A DNA stretch of 19,577 nt from Clostridia bacterium. Lineage in GTDB: Bacteria; Bacillota_A; Clostridia; Oscillospirales; CAG-272. The number at the start of each line of letters is the position of its first letter. The stretch's first letter is position 1. The DNA lies in assembly GCA_017462125.1 (NCBI GenBank), contig JAFTRQ010000094.1, positions 1 to 19,577 on the forward strand, read 5' to 3'. The translations under genes and the position numbers were made by a program. Below the pieces are notes generated by a model, which was not told the origin of the DNA, made no database searches, and saw nothing but the letters and a program-made list of their open reading frames with translations. Below are positions 13,261 through 19,577 of the stretch, one piece after another.

Positions 13261-14997
13261 ATGCTTAAGATCAAACATCAAATTGCCGAAAAAATATTGG
13301 AAGGAGTTCACGCTATCAATCCCGATGCGGTGATGACCGCAGAGGACGTGGCGGCTATGCTCGAATATCCCCCCGACGCTACAATGGGTGACCTCGCGTT
13401 CCCCTGCTTCAAGCTGTCAAAGACCTTGCGCCGCTCCCCCGTGCAGATCGCTGCAACCATTGCGGAGAGCTTGACAGGCGATGCTATAGGCTCTGCTGAA
13501 GCCGTCAACGGCTACTTGAACATCAAATTAGACAATGCATATCTCGGTGAAAAGGTGCTTCCCGAGATCCTTGAAAAGAAAGAAAGCTACGGCGCGCCCG
13601 ATCTCGGCAAGGGTAAAACGGTCGTTCTCGACTATTCCTCGCCTAACGTGGCCAAGCCTTTCCATATAGGACACCTTGGTACGACGGTTATTGGTCACGC
13701 GCTGAAAAAGTTGCACGAATTTGCAGGCTATAAATGCGTTGGTATCAACTATCTCGGTGACTGGGGAACCCAGTTCGGTAAGCTTATCGTTGCTTATAAG
13801 CTTTGGGGTGACAAAAAGCAGATCGAGGATGGCGGTATCGATAAGCTTGTAGAGCTTTATGTCCGCATCAATAATACTATCAAGGGCGATGAGGAGCAGG
13901 GTATTCCTGCACGCGACGATCTTGCGGATCAGGCAAGAGCCGAGTTCCATAAGATGGAGATCGGTGACGAGGAGAATATCGCGCTCTGGAAGTGGTTTGT
14001 TGAGATTAGTCTTAACGAGTACGAAAAGACTTATAAGCAGCTTGGTATCGAATTCGATAGCTATAAGGGCGAGAGCTTCTATACCGATAAGATGCCCGCG
14101 CAGGTTGAAAAGCTTCGTGAAATGGGACTTATGAAGATCGACGACGGTGCTTCCATCGTTGACCTTGAGGAATACGGTATGCCTCCTTGCTTGATTCTCA
14201 AGCGTGACGGCTCTACCTTGTATCCTACCCGTGATATTGCGGCGGCGGTCTATAGAAAGGGCGAATATAGCTTTGATAAATGTATCTACGTAACAAGCAA
14301 TCAACAGATCCTCCACTTTAAGCAGTGGTTCAAGGTGGTTGAGATGATGGGTTACGATTGGTACGATCAGCTCGTTCACGTACCCTACGGAACCGTTTCT
14401 CTTAACGGAGCAAAACTTGCAACCAGAACGGGTAACGTGGTACTTCTTAAGGATCTTTTTGCCCTTGCAATTGAAAAGGTAAAGGGTATTATGGAAGAGA
14501 AGAACCCCGACCTTGCTGATAAGGACGAGGTTGCCGAGGCGGTCGGCGTTGGTGCGGTGGTATTCTACTATCTGACCAACAACCGTATCAAGGATATCAA
14601 CTTCAATCTTGAGGACGCGCTCAGCTTCGACGGTAACACAGGTCCTTACGTTCAGTATACCTACGCGCGTACCTGCTCGGTGCTTGAAAAGGCGAAGGAC
14701 ATCGCGCTTGGCGACGAATTTGAGATCACCTGCGATGAGGAAGCAACGCTTCTGAAGGTGATGTCGCAGTATGAAGAAAGAGTGCTCACAGCCATCCGTG
14801 ACTACGAGCCTTCCGTCATTACCAGATTCATTCTCGACCTTGCGGTTGCGTTCAATAAGTTCTATCACGAGTGCAAGATCGTTACCGAGCAGAACGAGAA
14901 GGTAAGACAGACCAGAATCAAGCTCACCGAGGCAACAAAATACGTTCTCGGCTCGGCATTCTCGCTGATCTGTCTCAAAAAGACCGAAAGAGTTTAA
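13261..14997 (+). CDS. argS: Arginyl-tRNA synthetase
   Basis: ArgRS charges tRNA(Arg) with arginine using ATP. The 578-residue class I synthetase has the N-terminal additional domain (residues 1-110), the catalytic core with SSPNVAKPFHIGHL containing HIGH at 135-138, GVNYLGDWGTQFGK-like signature (GINYLGDWGTQFG), and DGSTLYPTRDIAA. In place of KMSK it has KLATR (385-389) followed by TGNVV, a substitution normal for this ArgRS subgroup. The C-terminal DALR anticodon-binding domain begins near 455 (GPYVQYTYARTCSVL). GAAAGG (13246-13251) precedes the ATG by 9 nt. It has its own promoter and may be co-transcribed with yebC, 35 bp downstream, since no terminator lies between them. Confidence 0.97.
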   Translation: MLKIKHQIAEKILEGVHAINPDAVMTAEDVAAMLEYPPDATMGDLAFPCFKLSKTLRRSPVQIAATIAESLTGDAIGSAEAVNGYLNIKLDNAYLGEKVLPEILEKKESYGAPDLGKGKTVVLDYSSPNVAKPFHIGHLGTTVIGHALKKLHEFAGYKCVGINYLGDWGTQFGKLIVAYKLWGDKKQIEDGGIDKLVELYVRINNTIKGDEEQGIPARDDLADQARAEFHKMEIGDEENIALWKWFVEISLNEYEKTYKQLGIEFDSYKGESFYTDKMPAQVEKLREMGLMKIDDGASIVDLEEYGMPPCLILKRDGSTLYPTRDIAAAVYRKGEYSFDKCIYVTSNQQILHFKQWFKVVEMMGYDWYDQLVHVPYGTVSLNGAKLATRTGNVVLLKDLFALAIEKVKGIMEEKNPDLADKDEVAEAVGVGAVVFYYLTNNRIKDINFNLEDALSFDGNTGPYVQYTYARTCSVLEKAKDIALGDEFEITCDEEATLLKVMSQYEERVLTAIRDYEPSVITRFILDLAVAFNKFYHECKIVTEQNEKVRQTRIKLTEATKYVLGSAFSLICLKKTERV

Positions 14998-15032
14998 TTT
15001 TATTGGTTAATAATTGAAAGGAATATAAAAAT

Positions 15033-15764
15033 ATGTCAGGACATAGCAAATGGGCCAACATTAAGCACAAAAAGGAAAAGACCGACGCGCAGAGAGCGAA
15101 GGTGTTTACAAAGATCGGTAAAGAGATCACTATCGCGGTAAAGGAAGGCGGCGGAGATCCCAACTCCAACGCAAAGCTCCGTGACCTTATTGCAAAGGCA
15201 AAATCCAACAACGTACCTAACGATAATATCGAGAGAACAATTAAAAAGGCTCTCGGCGGTACCGGTGAGAACTACGAGGAGGTAGTTTACGAGGGTTACG
15301 GCCCCGCAGGTGTTGCGGTTATCGTTGAAGCAACCACAGACAACAGAAACAGAACGGCGGGTAACGTCAGATCTTATTTTTCCAAGTATCACGGAAATAT
15401 GGGTCAGACCGGTTGCGTAAGCTTTATGTTTGAAGAGAAGGGTGTTATCGTTATCACCGACGAGGACGGTAAGATCGATGAGGATAAGCTGATGGAAACT
15501 GCTCTTGAGGCAGGCGCCGAGGACTTCTCCGGAGAGGACGGCGTTTTCGAGATCTACACGGTTCCCGATGACGTTTACGCTATCGAGGAGGCTCTCAAGG
15601 CAGAGGGATATGAGATCGCATCTGCAGAAAAGACCAAGGTTCCTTCCACTACCGTTGAGCTTACAACAGAGGATGACATTAAGTTTATGAGTCTTCTTAT
15701 CGAAAAGCTTGAGGAAGACGACGACGTTATGGAAGTTTACCATAACTGCGACAACGAGCTTTGA
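15033..15764 (+). CDS. yebC: YebC/PmpR-family DNA-binding / translation-associated protein
   Basis: This 243-residue protein belongs to the YebC/TACO1 family. It opens with the universal MSGHSKWANIKHKK, followed by DAQRAKVFTKIGKEI and the GGDPNSNAKLRDLIAKAK block, then NVPNDNIERTIKKALG and YEGYGPAGVAVIVE. The C-terminal acidic region with VYHNCDNEL is also typical. The family has been described both as transcriptional regulators and as factors that help ribosomes at difficult sequences such as polyproline; which applies here cannot be told. GAAAGGA (15016-15022) lies upstream of the ATG. It follows argS without a terminator. Confidence 0.95.
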   Translation: MSGHSKWANIKHKKEKTDAQRAKVFTKIGKEITIAVKEGGGDPNSNAKLRDLIAKAKSNNVPNDNIERTIKKALGGTGENYEEVVYEGYGPAGVAVIVEATTDNRNRTAGNVRSYFSKYHGNMGQTGCVSFMFEEKGVIVITDEDGKIDEDKLMETALEAGAEDFSGEDGVFEIYTVPDDVYAIEEALKAEGYEIASAEKTKVPSTTVELTTEDDIKFMSLLIEKLEEDDDVMEVYHNCDNEL

Positions 15765-15793
15765 TCCCAATAATGAATATAAAATGAAATAAA

Positions 15794-15921
15794 CGGGACG
15801 TCGAGGGCGCCGTCCCCTACGGATGTATCTGCAAATAGCATATTTTTCTTGGTGAAGATTTCACTGTAAGAAATACGCTTTGAGCTTGGATGACTCGTGG
15901 GGGTCGGCGCCTCGACAACCC
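15794..15921. repeat. 128-bp inverted-repeat element (MITE-like or structured RNA)
   Basis: A GC-rich arm at 15794-15820 and one at 15897-15921 are imperfect inverted repeats: the right arm matches the reverse complement of the left at about 21 of 27 positions with one gap. Both share the core CGGCGCC and CTCGAC. Each arm has a short internal inverted repeat (GGGACG/CGTCCC at 15795-15800 and 15811-15816; GTCG/CGAC at 15903-15906 and 15913-15916). The AT-rich middle also folds imperfectly around GTGAA-GAT-TTCAC, so the entire unit could form one long hairpin. Its GC content differs sharply from the AT-rich flanks. It has no coding content and may be a dispersed repeat; the copy number is not visible here. 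Confidence 0.6.
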
Positions 15922-15950
15922 GATATTTATTAAAGTAAAGGAGGATAAAA

Positions 15951-17369
15951 ATGAAACCAAACCGCGTGACAAGGCTTTTGTCCAATACGATCATTTTCAC
16001 CGTGGGAAAATTTGTTTCCAAGCTGATCGTCATTTTTATGCTCCCGTTTTACACCTCGTATCTGTCGCAGGCAGAGTACAGCACGGCTGATCTGATCACC
16101 AATCTGTGCAATCTGATCATCCCGCTTGCTTGCCTTGGTGTCAGTGAGGGAATATTCAGAAATGCAGCAACAAAAAACGTTGATAAGGAGTCTTTCTTTA
16201 CCAACGGTGTGATGCTGATGATCTTTGGTTCTCTTGGATTTCTCACGCTTTCGCCACTGCTGAAGCTGACAGGATATTTCAACGATTACGTCGCTCTTAT
16301 CGCCTGTTACGTGATCTCGTCCAATATCCATTCGGTCTGCTCACAGTACGTCTGCGCCATTGGCAAAACGAAGCTGTTTGCAGGGCAGGGAGTGCTCAAT
16401 ACCGCGCTGACGGTAACGCTGAATATCATATTCCTGGTGGGATTTGATATGGGAGTTAACGGATACGTGCTCTCCATCGTGCTTGCGGATTTCTTGACCA
16501 CTCTGTTCGTTTTCTTTGCGGCGAGACTCTATAGAGCATTCCACCCGACAAAGATCAGCGGCTCGGTAATGAAGGATCTGCTCCGCTTCTGTCTGCCACT
16601 GGTGCCGTCCACCGTGTTTTGGTGGATCACAAGCGTTTCGGACAGATATATGGTTGCATATATGCGTTCCGAGTTTGAAAACGGACTTTACACAGCCGCA
16701 TATAAGATCCCCGCGCTCTTAACCTATGTTGTGACGATATTTAACGACGCTTGGAGACTCTCGGCGGTCTCCGAGTCGGAGGACAGGGAAAAATGCGCAG
16801 AGTTTTATTCACAGATCTATAAGTATTATATCGCCGCGATGTTCGTGGGTGGCGGAATTTTGTCGGTTGGCGCGCAGATCTTTGCAAAAATACTGTTTGC
16901 CGACAGCTATTTCGTTGCTTGGATATTCATTCCCGCTTTGTCTGCCGCTACGATCTTTACTGCTCTTGATACCTTCCTCGGAAGCGTATATTTTACTGTG
17001 AAGAAGACCTCGATGTCTCTTTGGACATCGTTGATCGGTGCGGTTACCAACGTGATATTGAATCTGATCATGATTCCCGATTGGGGCGCTTTGGGCGCTT
17101 CGATTGCCACCTTTGTCAGCTATTTCCTTGTCTATATCATCCGTGCGGCTACAATGGGACGCTTTATGCGCTTCAGAATGTATCACGGTAAGCTTGCAAT
17201 CAACACCGTGTTTATGATCGCGATAGCCTCGTTGATGACGTGGTACGGATACAGTAATCAGGTCTATGGGCTTTATGCCGCGATTGCGGTCCTGCTTGTC
17301 AGCGCTGTTTTCAACGGTAGGGACGTATTCGTTGCGTGCCGTCAGGTCTTGCGCCGCGGAAGATCGTGA
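15951..17369 (+). CDS. Polysaccharide flippase-like membrane protein (Wzx/MOP superfamily)
   Basis: This 472-residue integral membrane protein has 12-14 hydrophobic segments and belongs to the MOP superfamily of lipid-linked sugar flippases and MATE-like transporters. The N-terminus NTIIFTVGKFVSKLIVIFMLPFY, with LSQAEYSTADL after the first helix, is typical of polysaccharide biosynthesis (Wzx-like) proteins: helix, basic residues, Pro-Phe-Tyr, then a polar loop. Later segments contain LVPSTVFWWITSVSDRYM and YKIPALL, also typical. AAAGGAGG (15937-15944) lies 6 nt before the ATG. There are no glycosyltransferase or polymerase genes beside it, so it is an orphan flippase; a substrate such as teichoic acid, capsule or peptidoglycan precursor cannot be assigned. 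No clear promoter is seen in front of it. Confidence 0.85.
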   Translation: MKPNRVTRLLSNTIIFTVGKFVSKLIVIFMLPFYTSYLSQAEYSTADLITNLCNLIIPLACLGVSEGIFRNAATKNVDKESFFTNGVMLMIFGSLGFLTLSPLLKLTGYFNDYVALIACYVISSNIHSVCSQYVCAIGKTKLFAGQGVLNTALTVTLNIIFLVGFDMGVNGYVLSIVLADFLTTLFVFFAARLYRAFHPTKISGSVMKDLLRFCLPLVPSTVFWWITSVSDRYMVAYMRSEFENGLYTAAYKIPALLTYVVTIFNDAWRLSAVSESEDREKCAEFYSQIYKYYIAAMFVGGGILSVGAQIFAKILFADSYFVAWIFIPALSAATIFTALDTFLGSVYFTVKKTSMSLWTSLIGAVTNVILNLIMIPDWGALGASIATFVSYFLVYIIRAATMGRFMRFRMYHGKLAINTVFMIAIASLMTWYGYSNQVYGLYAAIAVLLVSAVFNGRDVFVACRQVLRRGRS

Positions 17370-17411
17370 AAGGGTTTATCGGAAGCTATACTTGAAGGTT
17401 GAATAATTTAC

Positions 17412-17432
17412 AAATAATTCATAATTATTTTT
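17412..17432 (+). terminator. Weak AT-only terminator after the flippase gene
   Basis: AAATAATT (17412-17419) pairs with AATTATTT (17423-17430) over a 3-nt loop and runs into a T-tract (17428-17432). The stem is all A/T, so its strength is doubtful. Confidence 0.4.
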
Positions 17433-17441
17433 GATAATCAC

Positions 17442-17470
17442 TTGCAAAAATATAAAAAGTGTGGTATAAT
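17442..17470 (+). promoter_or_regulatory. rplS promoter with extended -10
   Basis: TTGCAA (17442-17447), 17-bp spacer, TATAAT (17465-17470) preceded by TGG, giving an extended -10. The start would lie near 17477, about 80 nt before the rplS ATG. Confidence 0.88.
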
Positions 17471-17476
17471 TATACC

Positions 17477-17541
17477 CGCGTGTGAAAAACACATAGAACA
17501 AGGGTGGTCCGCTGCTGTGCTCGCATGAACATCCTATATTT
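17477..17541 (+). ncRNA. Ribosomal protein L19 leader (cis-regulatory RNA)
   Basis: The rplS 5' UTR has a small stem TGTG/CACA (17481-17484 with 17490-17493), then AGGGTG (17501-17506) pairing with CATCCT (17530-17535) through one G-U pair, enclosing a GC-rich loop with TCCGCTG and GAA just before the closing strand. The conserved-looking GGTCCGCTG...GAACATCC arrangement directly before the ribosome binding site matches the L19 leader of Firmicutes as I remember it. L19 probably binds here to control its own synthesis; that is inference. Confidence 0.6.
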
Positions 17542-17556
17542 AAGGAGGGCTTTAAA

Positions 17557-17907
17557 ATGGATCTTATTAAGGCTTTTACAAATGAGCAACTCAAAACAGA
17601 GGTACCCCAGTTCAACATTGGTGACACCGTTCGTGTTCACAACAAGATCGTTGAGGGTACAAGAGAAAGAATTCAGATGTACGAGGGTACCGTTATCGCA
17701 AAGCACGAGGGCGGCATTTCTTCTACCTTCACAGTAAGAAGAATCGCTTACGGCTGTGGTGTTGAAAAGACGTTCCCCCTTCATTCTCCCAACGTTGTTG
17801 CAGTTGACGTTATCCGTAAGGGTAAGGTTCGCCGTGCAAAGCTGTACTACCTCAGAGGTAGAGTTGGTAAGGCTTCCAAGGTTAAGGAAGACCTCGCAAG
17901 AGATTGA
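17557..17907 (+). CDS. rplS: 50S ribosomal protein L19
   Basis: L19 sits at the interface of the two ribosomal subunits. The 116-residue protein has the family pattern [57 protein letters not shown] and [14 protein letters not shown] near the end (residues 87-102). The length is normal. AAGGAGG (17542-17548) is 8 nt before the ATG. Codons are strongly biased as expected for a highly expressed gene. It is transcribed alone: its own promoter and leader precede it and a strong terminator follows at 17934-17965. The usual partners trmD and rimM are not next to it. Confidence 0.97.
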   Translation: MDLIKAFTNEQLKTEVPQFNIGDTVRVHNKIVEGTRERIQMYEGTVIAKHEGGISSTFTVRRIAYGCGVEKTFPLHSPNVVAVDVIRKGKVRRAKLYYLRGRVGKASKVKEDLARD

Positions 17908-17933
17908 TTCTTTTAACTCGAAAGAGAAAAAAT

Positions 17934-17965
17934 ATCGGAGGACAAGCGTCCTCCGATGTTTTTTT
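17934..17965. terminator. Strong bidirectional intrinsic terminator after rplS
   Basis: ATCGGAGGAC (17934-17943) and GTCCTCCGAT (17948-17957) form a perfect 10-bp stem with an AAGC loop, followed by seven T (17959-17965). On the other strand the same stem is followed by a T-run from the A-tract at 17927-17932, so it can also end the minus-strand ROK-like gene, whose stop is at 17968-17970. Confidence 0.95.
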
Positions 17966-17967
17966 GT

Positions 17968-19020
17968 TTAAAAGCGATCCTTGTCCGATAGCAGGTGGGA
18001 GCAGATCAAACGTGCAATCGCGGCTTTTGCCGCGCCGAAGCTTGCGACGGATGGAGTGCTCCTTCTTGTAATAAGCAAGGGCATAACACCGCCTGTCAAT
18101 GCAAAGGCTTTTTTAACCGCTCGGGTCATATCGGTATTGAATCGCATTGGCTCGGTTTCTATGACGAAAGCATCCGATTCGGTAACACAGCTCATAAGGT
18201 TGACCGCCCGAAGCACAAGGCTGTCAAGCTCTCTTGCGGAAATGGCTTCGGAATAGAGCTCGGTGGCACACCTGTCACCGTCGGTCAAAAGGTTGGATAG
18301 CCGACAGATCAGAGGGCTCTCGCTCTCGCCGAGCCCGAGCGCAAACATTTGCGTGCCAATGTGAACGTACGCTATCCGCCCTATGTCTCCAAGCTCCTGC
18401 AACGCGCGGTATTTTACGGCGTCGGAGATCGCTTCGGTCACGTCGCAATACAGCTCGGGCGTAATGCCAAACAGCTTTTTGATAAGTGCGTCGATCACTG
18501 GCTTGTCCTCCTGCGTCGGCAGGAAAGAGCTTACGGGTAATCCGCCGAAGCTAACCTGTGCAATACGCGGTTCTGCAAGAATGACAGCAACGACGCAAGG
18601 ACGGTAGTGGCGCAAGCGCGCGTTCTCTTTTGTTCGCGACAGCAGCATCAGCAGATTGTCGTTGAAGGGAAGAGCGCTGTCGTAGGAGTGCGACTCGAAT
18701 TGTGTGCATTGAAAACGGTTATCGAAAACGGCGGCGGAAAATCGGGATGAGGACAGATCGATCACAAGCGTGATGAGCTCGTCGCACAGCGTTTGATGCA
18801 AGCAAGCCCTCCCACCACCCTTCTGAGGGCGGGATACCTCGTAAGCCAGCTTGCATTCAACCAGCGCGGACATAAATTTTCCAACGCTTGCGGCACTTGC
18901 TCCCGAAGCCGCAGTAACGCTTTTTCTGGTGGGCTTTTCCTCGCGGAGATATGAGTCTGAAATTTTGTTAAAGAGCGGTTGCTTGATATCAAGCGATACG
19001 CTTCTGAATCTGTTGTTCAT
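17968..19020 (-). CDS. ROK-like regulator, degenerate, with N-terminal winged helix
   Basis: The 350-residue protein resembles ROK-family repressors in layout. Residues 30-75 (TRKSVTAASGASAASVGKFM, then KGGGRACLHQ) look like a winged helix-turn-helix with the wing Gly-Gly-Gly-Arg. An ASKHA-like domain begins at about 84 (LVIDLSSSRFSAAVFD) and continues with GRIAYVHIGTQMFALGLGE (214-232). In catalytic ROK kinases the second region has a Gly-rich ATP motif and is followed by a zinc-binding Cys cluster; neither is recognisable here, so kinase activity is unlikely and even sugar binding is uncertain. I chose the ATG at 19018-19020 because AAGGA lies 7 nt upstream and the promoter at 19052-19080 starts transcription near 19045. 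An upstream ATG (19045-19047) would be at the transcription start. The target and the ligand are unknown. Confidence 0.7.
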   Translation of the reverse strand: MNNRFRSVSLDIKQPLFNKISDSYLREEKPTRKSVTAASGASAASVGKFMSALVECKLAYEVSRPQKGGGRACLHQTLCDELITLVIDLSSSRFSAAVFDNRFQCTQFESHSYDSALPFNDNLLMLLSRTKENARLRHYRPCVVAVILAEPRIAQVSFGGLPVSSFLPTQEDKPVIDALIKKLFGITPELYCDVTEAISDAVKYRALQELGDIGRIAYVHIGTQMFALGLGESESPLICRLSNLLTDGDRCATELYSEAISARELDSLVLRAVNLMSCVTESDAFVIETEPMRFNTDMTRAVKKAFALTGGVMPLLITRRSTPSVASFGAAKAAIARLICSHLLSDKDRF

Positions 19021-19051
19021 ATCGAGATCCTTACTTGAATTTTTCATTAAC

Positions 19052-19080
19052 AGTATAACACATTTGGGTGTGCCTGTCAA
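19052..19080 (-). promoter_or_regulatory. Promoter of the ROK-like gene with an internal short palindrome
   Basis: On the minus strand TTGACA (19075-19080), 17-bp spacer, TATACT (19052-19057), preceded by TGT as an extended -10. Between the boxes CACA (19059-19062) and TGTG (19069-19072) form a short inverted repeat that could be an operator. Confidence 0.85.
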
Positions 19081-19137
19081 GATTGTGGGAATTGCGGCAA
19101 AAAATGAAAAAAATTATAAAAAAATTCAAAAATCCTA

Positions 19138-19166
19138 TTGACAAATCATATAATTGATGTTATAAT
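19138..19166 (+). promoter_or_regulatory. Perfect-consensus rplU promoter with extended -10
   Basis: TTGACA (19138-19143), 17-bp spacer, TATAAT (19161-19166), with TGT before the -10. All 12 box positions match, as expected for a strong ribosomal-protein promoter. It is divergent from the ROK-like promoter, about 58 bp between the -35 boxes. Confidence 0.94.
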
Positions 19167-19172
19167 AATATG

Positions 19173-19300
19173 CCGCATAAAAATGGCCTTTTTTAAGTGC
19201 GCAGTTTTGTTTCCGTAAAATGCGTTTTGTATCAGCAAAACGAGCTTTGCGAAACAGAGCGGGGCCGCCATCATAGCGAGACTTATATGAAAGAGAGGTG
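19173..19300 (+). ncRNA. Ribosomal protein L21 leader (cis-regulatory RNA)
   Basis: The roughly 130-nt 5' UTR of rplU folds into a nested structure. A closing stem pairs ATGGC (19183-19187) with GCCAT (19267-19271). Inside, GTTTTGTTTC (19204-19213) pairs with GAAACAGAGC (19251-19260) with G-U wobbles, and within that CGTTTTG (19223-19229) pairs with CAAAACG (19236-19242) perfectly. Firmicutes rplU genes carry a structured L21 leader; the position and the architecture fit. The regulatory mechanism is inferred. Confidence 0.7.
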
Positions 19301-19306
19301 CTTTTC

Positions 19307-19577
19307 GTGTTTGCAATCATCGAAACCGGCGGAAAGCAGTACAAAGTAACAGAGCAGGATATTATCTTTGTTGAGAAGCTTGACTGCGAAGAGGGTGCAG
19401 AGATCGTATTTGATAAGGTCGTTGCAGTTTCCAACGAAGCAGGCTTTAAGGCAGGCGCTCCTTACGTTGACGGTGCATCCGTTAAGGGTACTGTCGTTAA
19501 GAACGGCAAGGGCAAGAAAATCTATGTCATGAAGTATAAGGCTAAGAAGAACGAGAAGAAGAAGATCGGTCACAGAC
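19307..19577 (+). CDS. rplU: 50S ribosomal protein L21 (partial, GTG start)
   Basis: The first 90 codons of L21 are present; the rest lies beyond the right edge. The start is GTG at 19307-19309, with AGGTG (19296-19300) 6 nt upstream. The protein opens FAIIETGGKQYKV (residues 2-14), the family's hallmark, continues with GAEIVFDKVVAV and ends near the edge with KYKAKKNEKKKIGHR, which matches the family's basic C-terminal region, so only about 13 residues should be missing. In Firmicutes rplU is followed by a small ribosome-associated protease gene (ysxB/prp) and rpmA. Its promoter and leader are described separately. Confidence 0.96.
   Translation, partial: MFAIIETGGKQYKVTEQDIIFVEKLDCEEGAEIVFDKVVAVSNEAGFKAGAPYVDGASVKGTVVKNGKGKKIYVMKYKAKKNEKKKIGHR

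Noticed and set aside
14401..14440. ArgS lacks the KMSK signature
   Set aside because: KLATR followed by TGNVV is the usual form in this ArgRS subgroup, so it is not a defect.
13528..14868. Long minus-strand open frame of 446 codons opposite argS
   Set aside because: The plus strand encodes an unmistakable ArgS over the entire length; the antisense frame is a by-product of its codon bias.
19045..19080. Longer N-terminus for the ROK-like protein
   Set aside because: These codons overlap the promoter and transcription start, with no ribosome binding site; the ATG at 19018-19020 has AAGGA at a good distance.
1..19577. CRISPR arrays, phage, transposase, toxin-antitoxin or restriction systems
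   Set aside because: No regularly spaced repeats, integrase, transposase or paired small toxin/antitoxin genes were found on either strand.

Overview
This window is a chromosomal segment of a low-to-mid GC Gram-positive bacterium, most likely an uncultured gut-type member of the Clostridia. The evidence is the gene order (nusB ... xseA-xseB-ispA ... tlyA-nadK-argR-recN is a Firmicutes signature), strong AGGAGG ribosome binding sites, SigA-type promoters with 17 bp spacers, a YtrA-type GntR/ABC operon and ribosomal-protein leaders of Firmicutes type. The taxon is inferred from these features, not from a search.

Layout. 1-94: last 30 codons of a surface-type protein with a Gly-Cys-Gly-Ser / transmembrane / Lys-rich tail. 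95-407: a tract of five small hairpins, then the promoter and nested palindromes of the next operon. 408-2697: GntR regulator, ABC ATPase, ABC-2 type permease and a small membrane protein, closed by a bidirectional terminator. 2740-4048 (minus strand): an SGNH-hydrolase-like membrane-anchored protein that has lost its catalytic residues, preceded by a four-helix membrane protein. 4049-4375: divergent intergenic region with one promoter for each side. 4376-13152: a long, tightly packed plus-strand cluster: nusB, a TsaD/Kae1 paralogue, xseA, xseB, ispA, a divergent PAP2 (YuiD-type) protein, tlyA, nadK, argR, recN, ybaK. Most neighbours overlap or lie within about 40 bp, so one transcript from the perfect-consensus promoter at 4264-4292 is likely. 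13261-15764: argS (own promoter) and yebC. 15794-15921: an inverted-repeat element. 15951-17369: a polysaccharide flippase-like membrane protein. 17442-17965: rplS with promoter, leader RNA and terminator. 17968-19020 (minus): a ROK-like regulator of degenerate type. 19138-end: rplU promoter, leader and the first 90 codons of rplU, which starts with GTG.

How the genes work together. The central cluster is mostly housekeeping: transcription antitermination, DNA repair (XseAB, RecN), isoprenoid chain elongation, NADP supply, rRNA methylation, arginine control and tRNA charging or editing. Compared with the Bacillus-type cluster, folD and dxs are absent from their usual slots; a TsaD-like protein and a PAP2-like protein lie where they would be. 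The best leads for something new are the catalytically altered SGNH protein, the TsaD paralogue, the inverted-repeat element at 15794-15921, the Cys-containing C-terminal tail at the left edge, and the degenerate ROK protein between rplS and rplU. I see no CRISPR array, phage, transposase, toxin-antitoxin pair, tRNA or rRNA. No complete novel system is evident.
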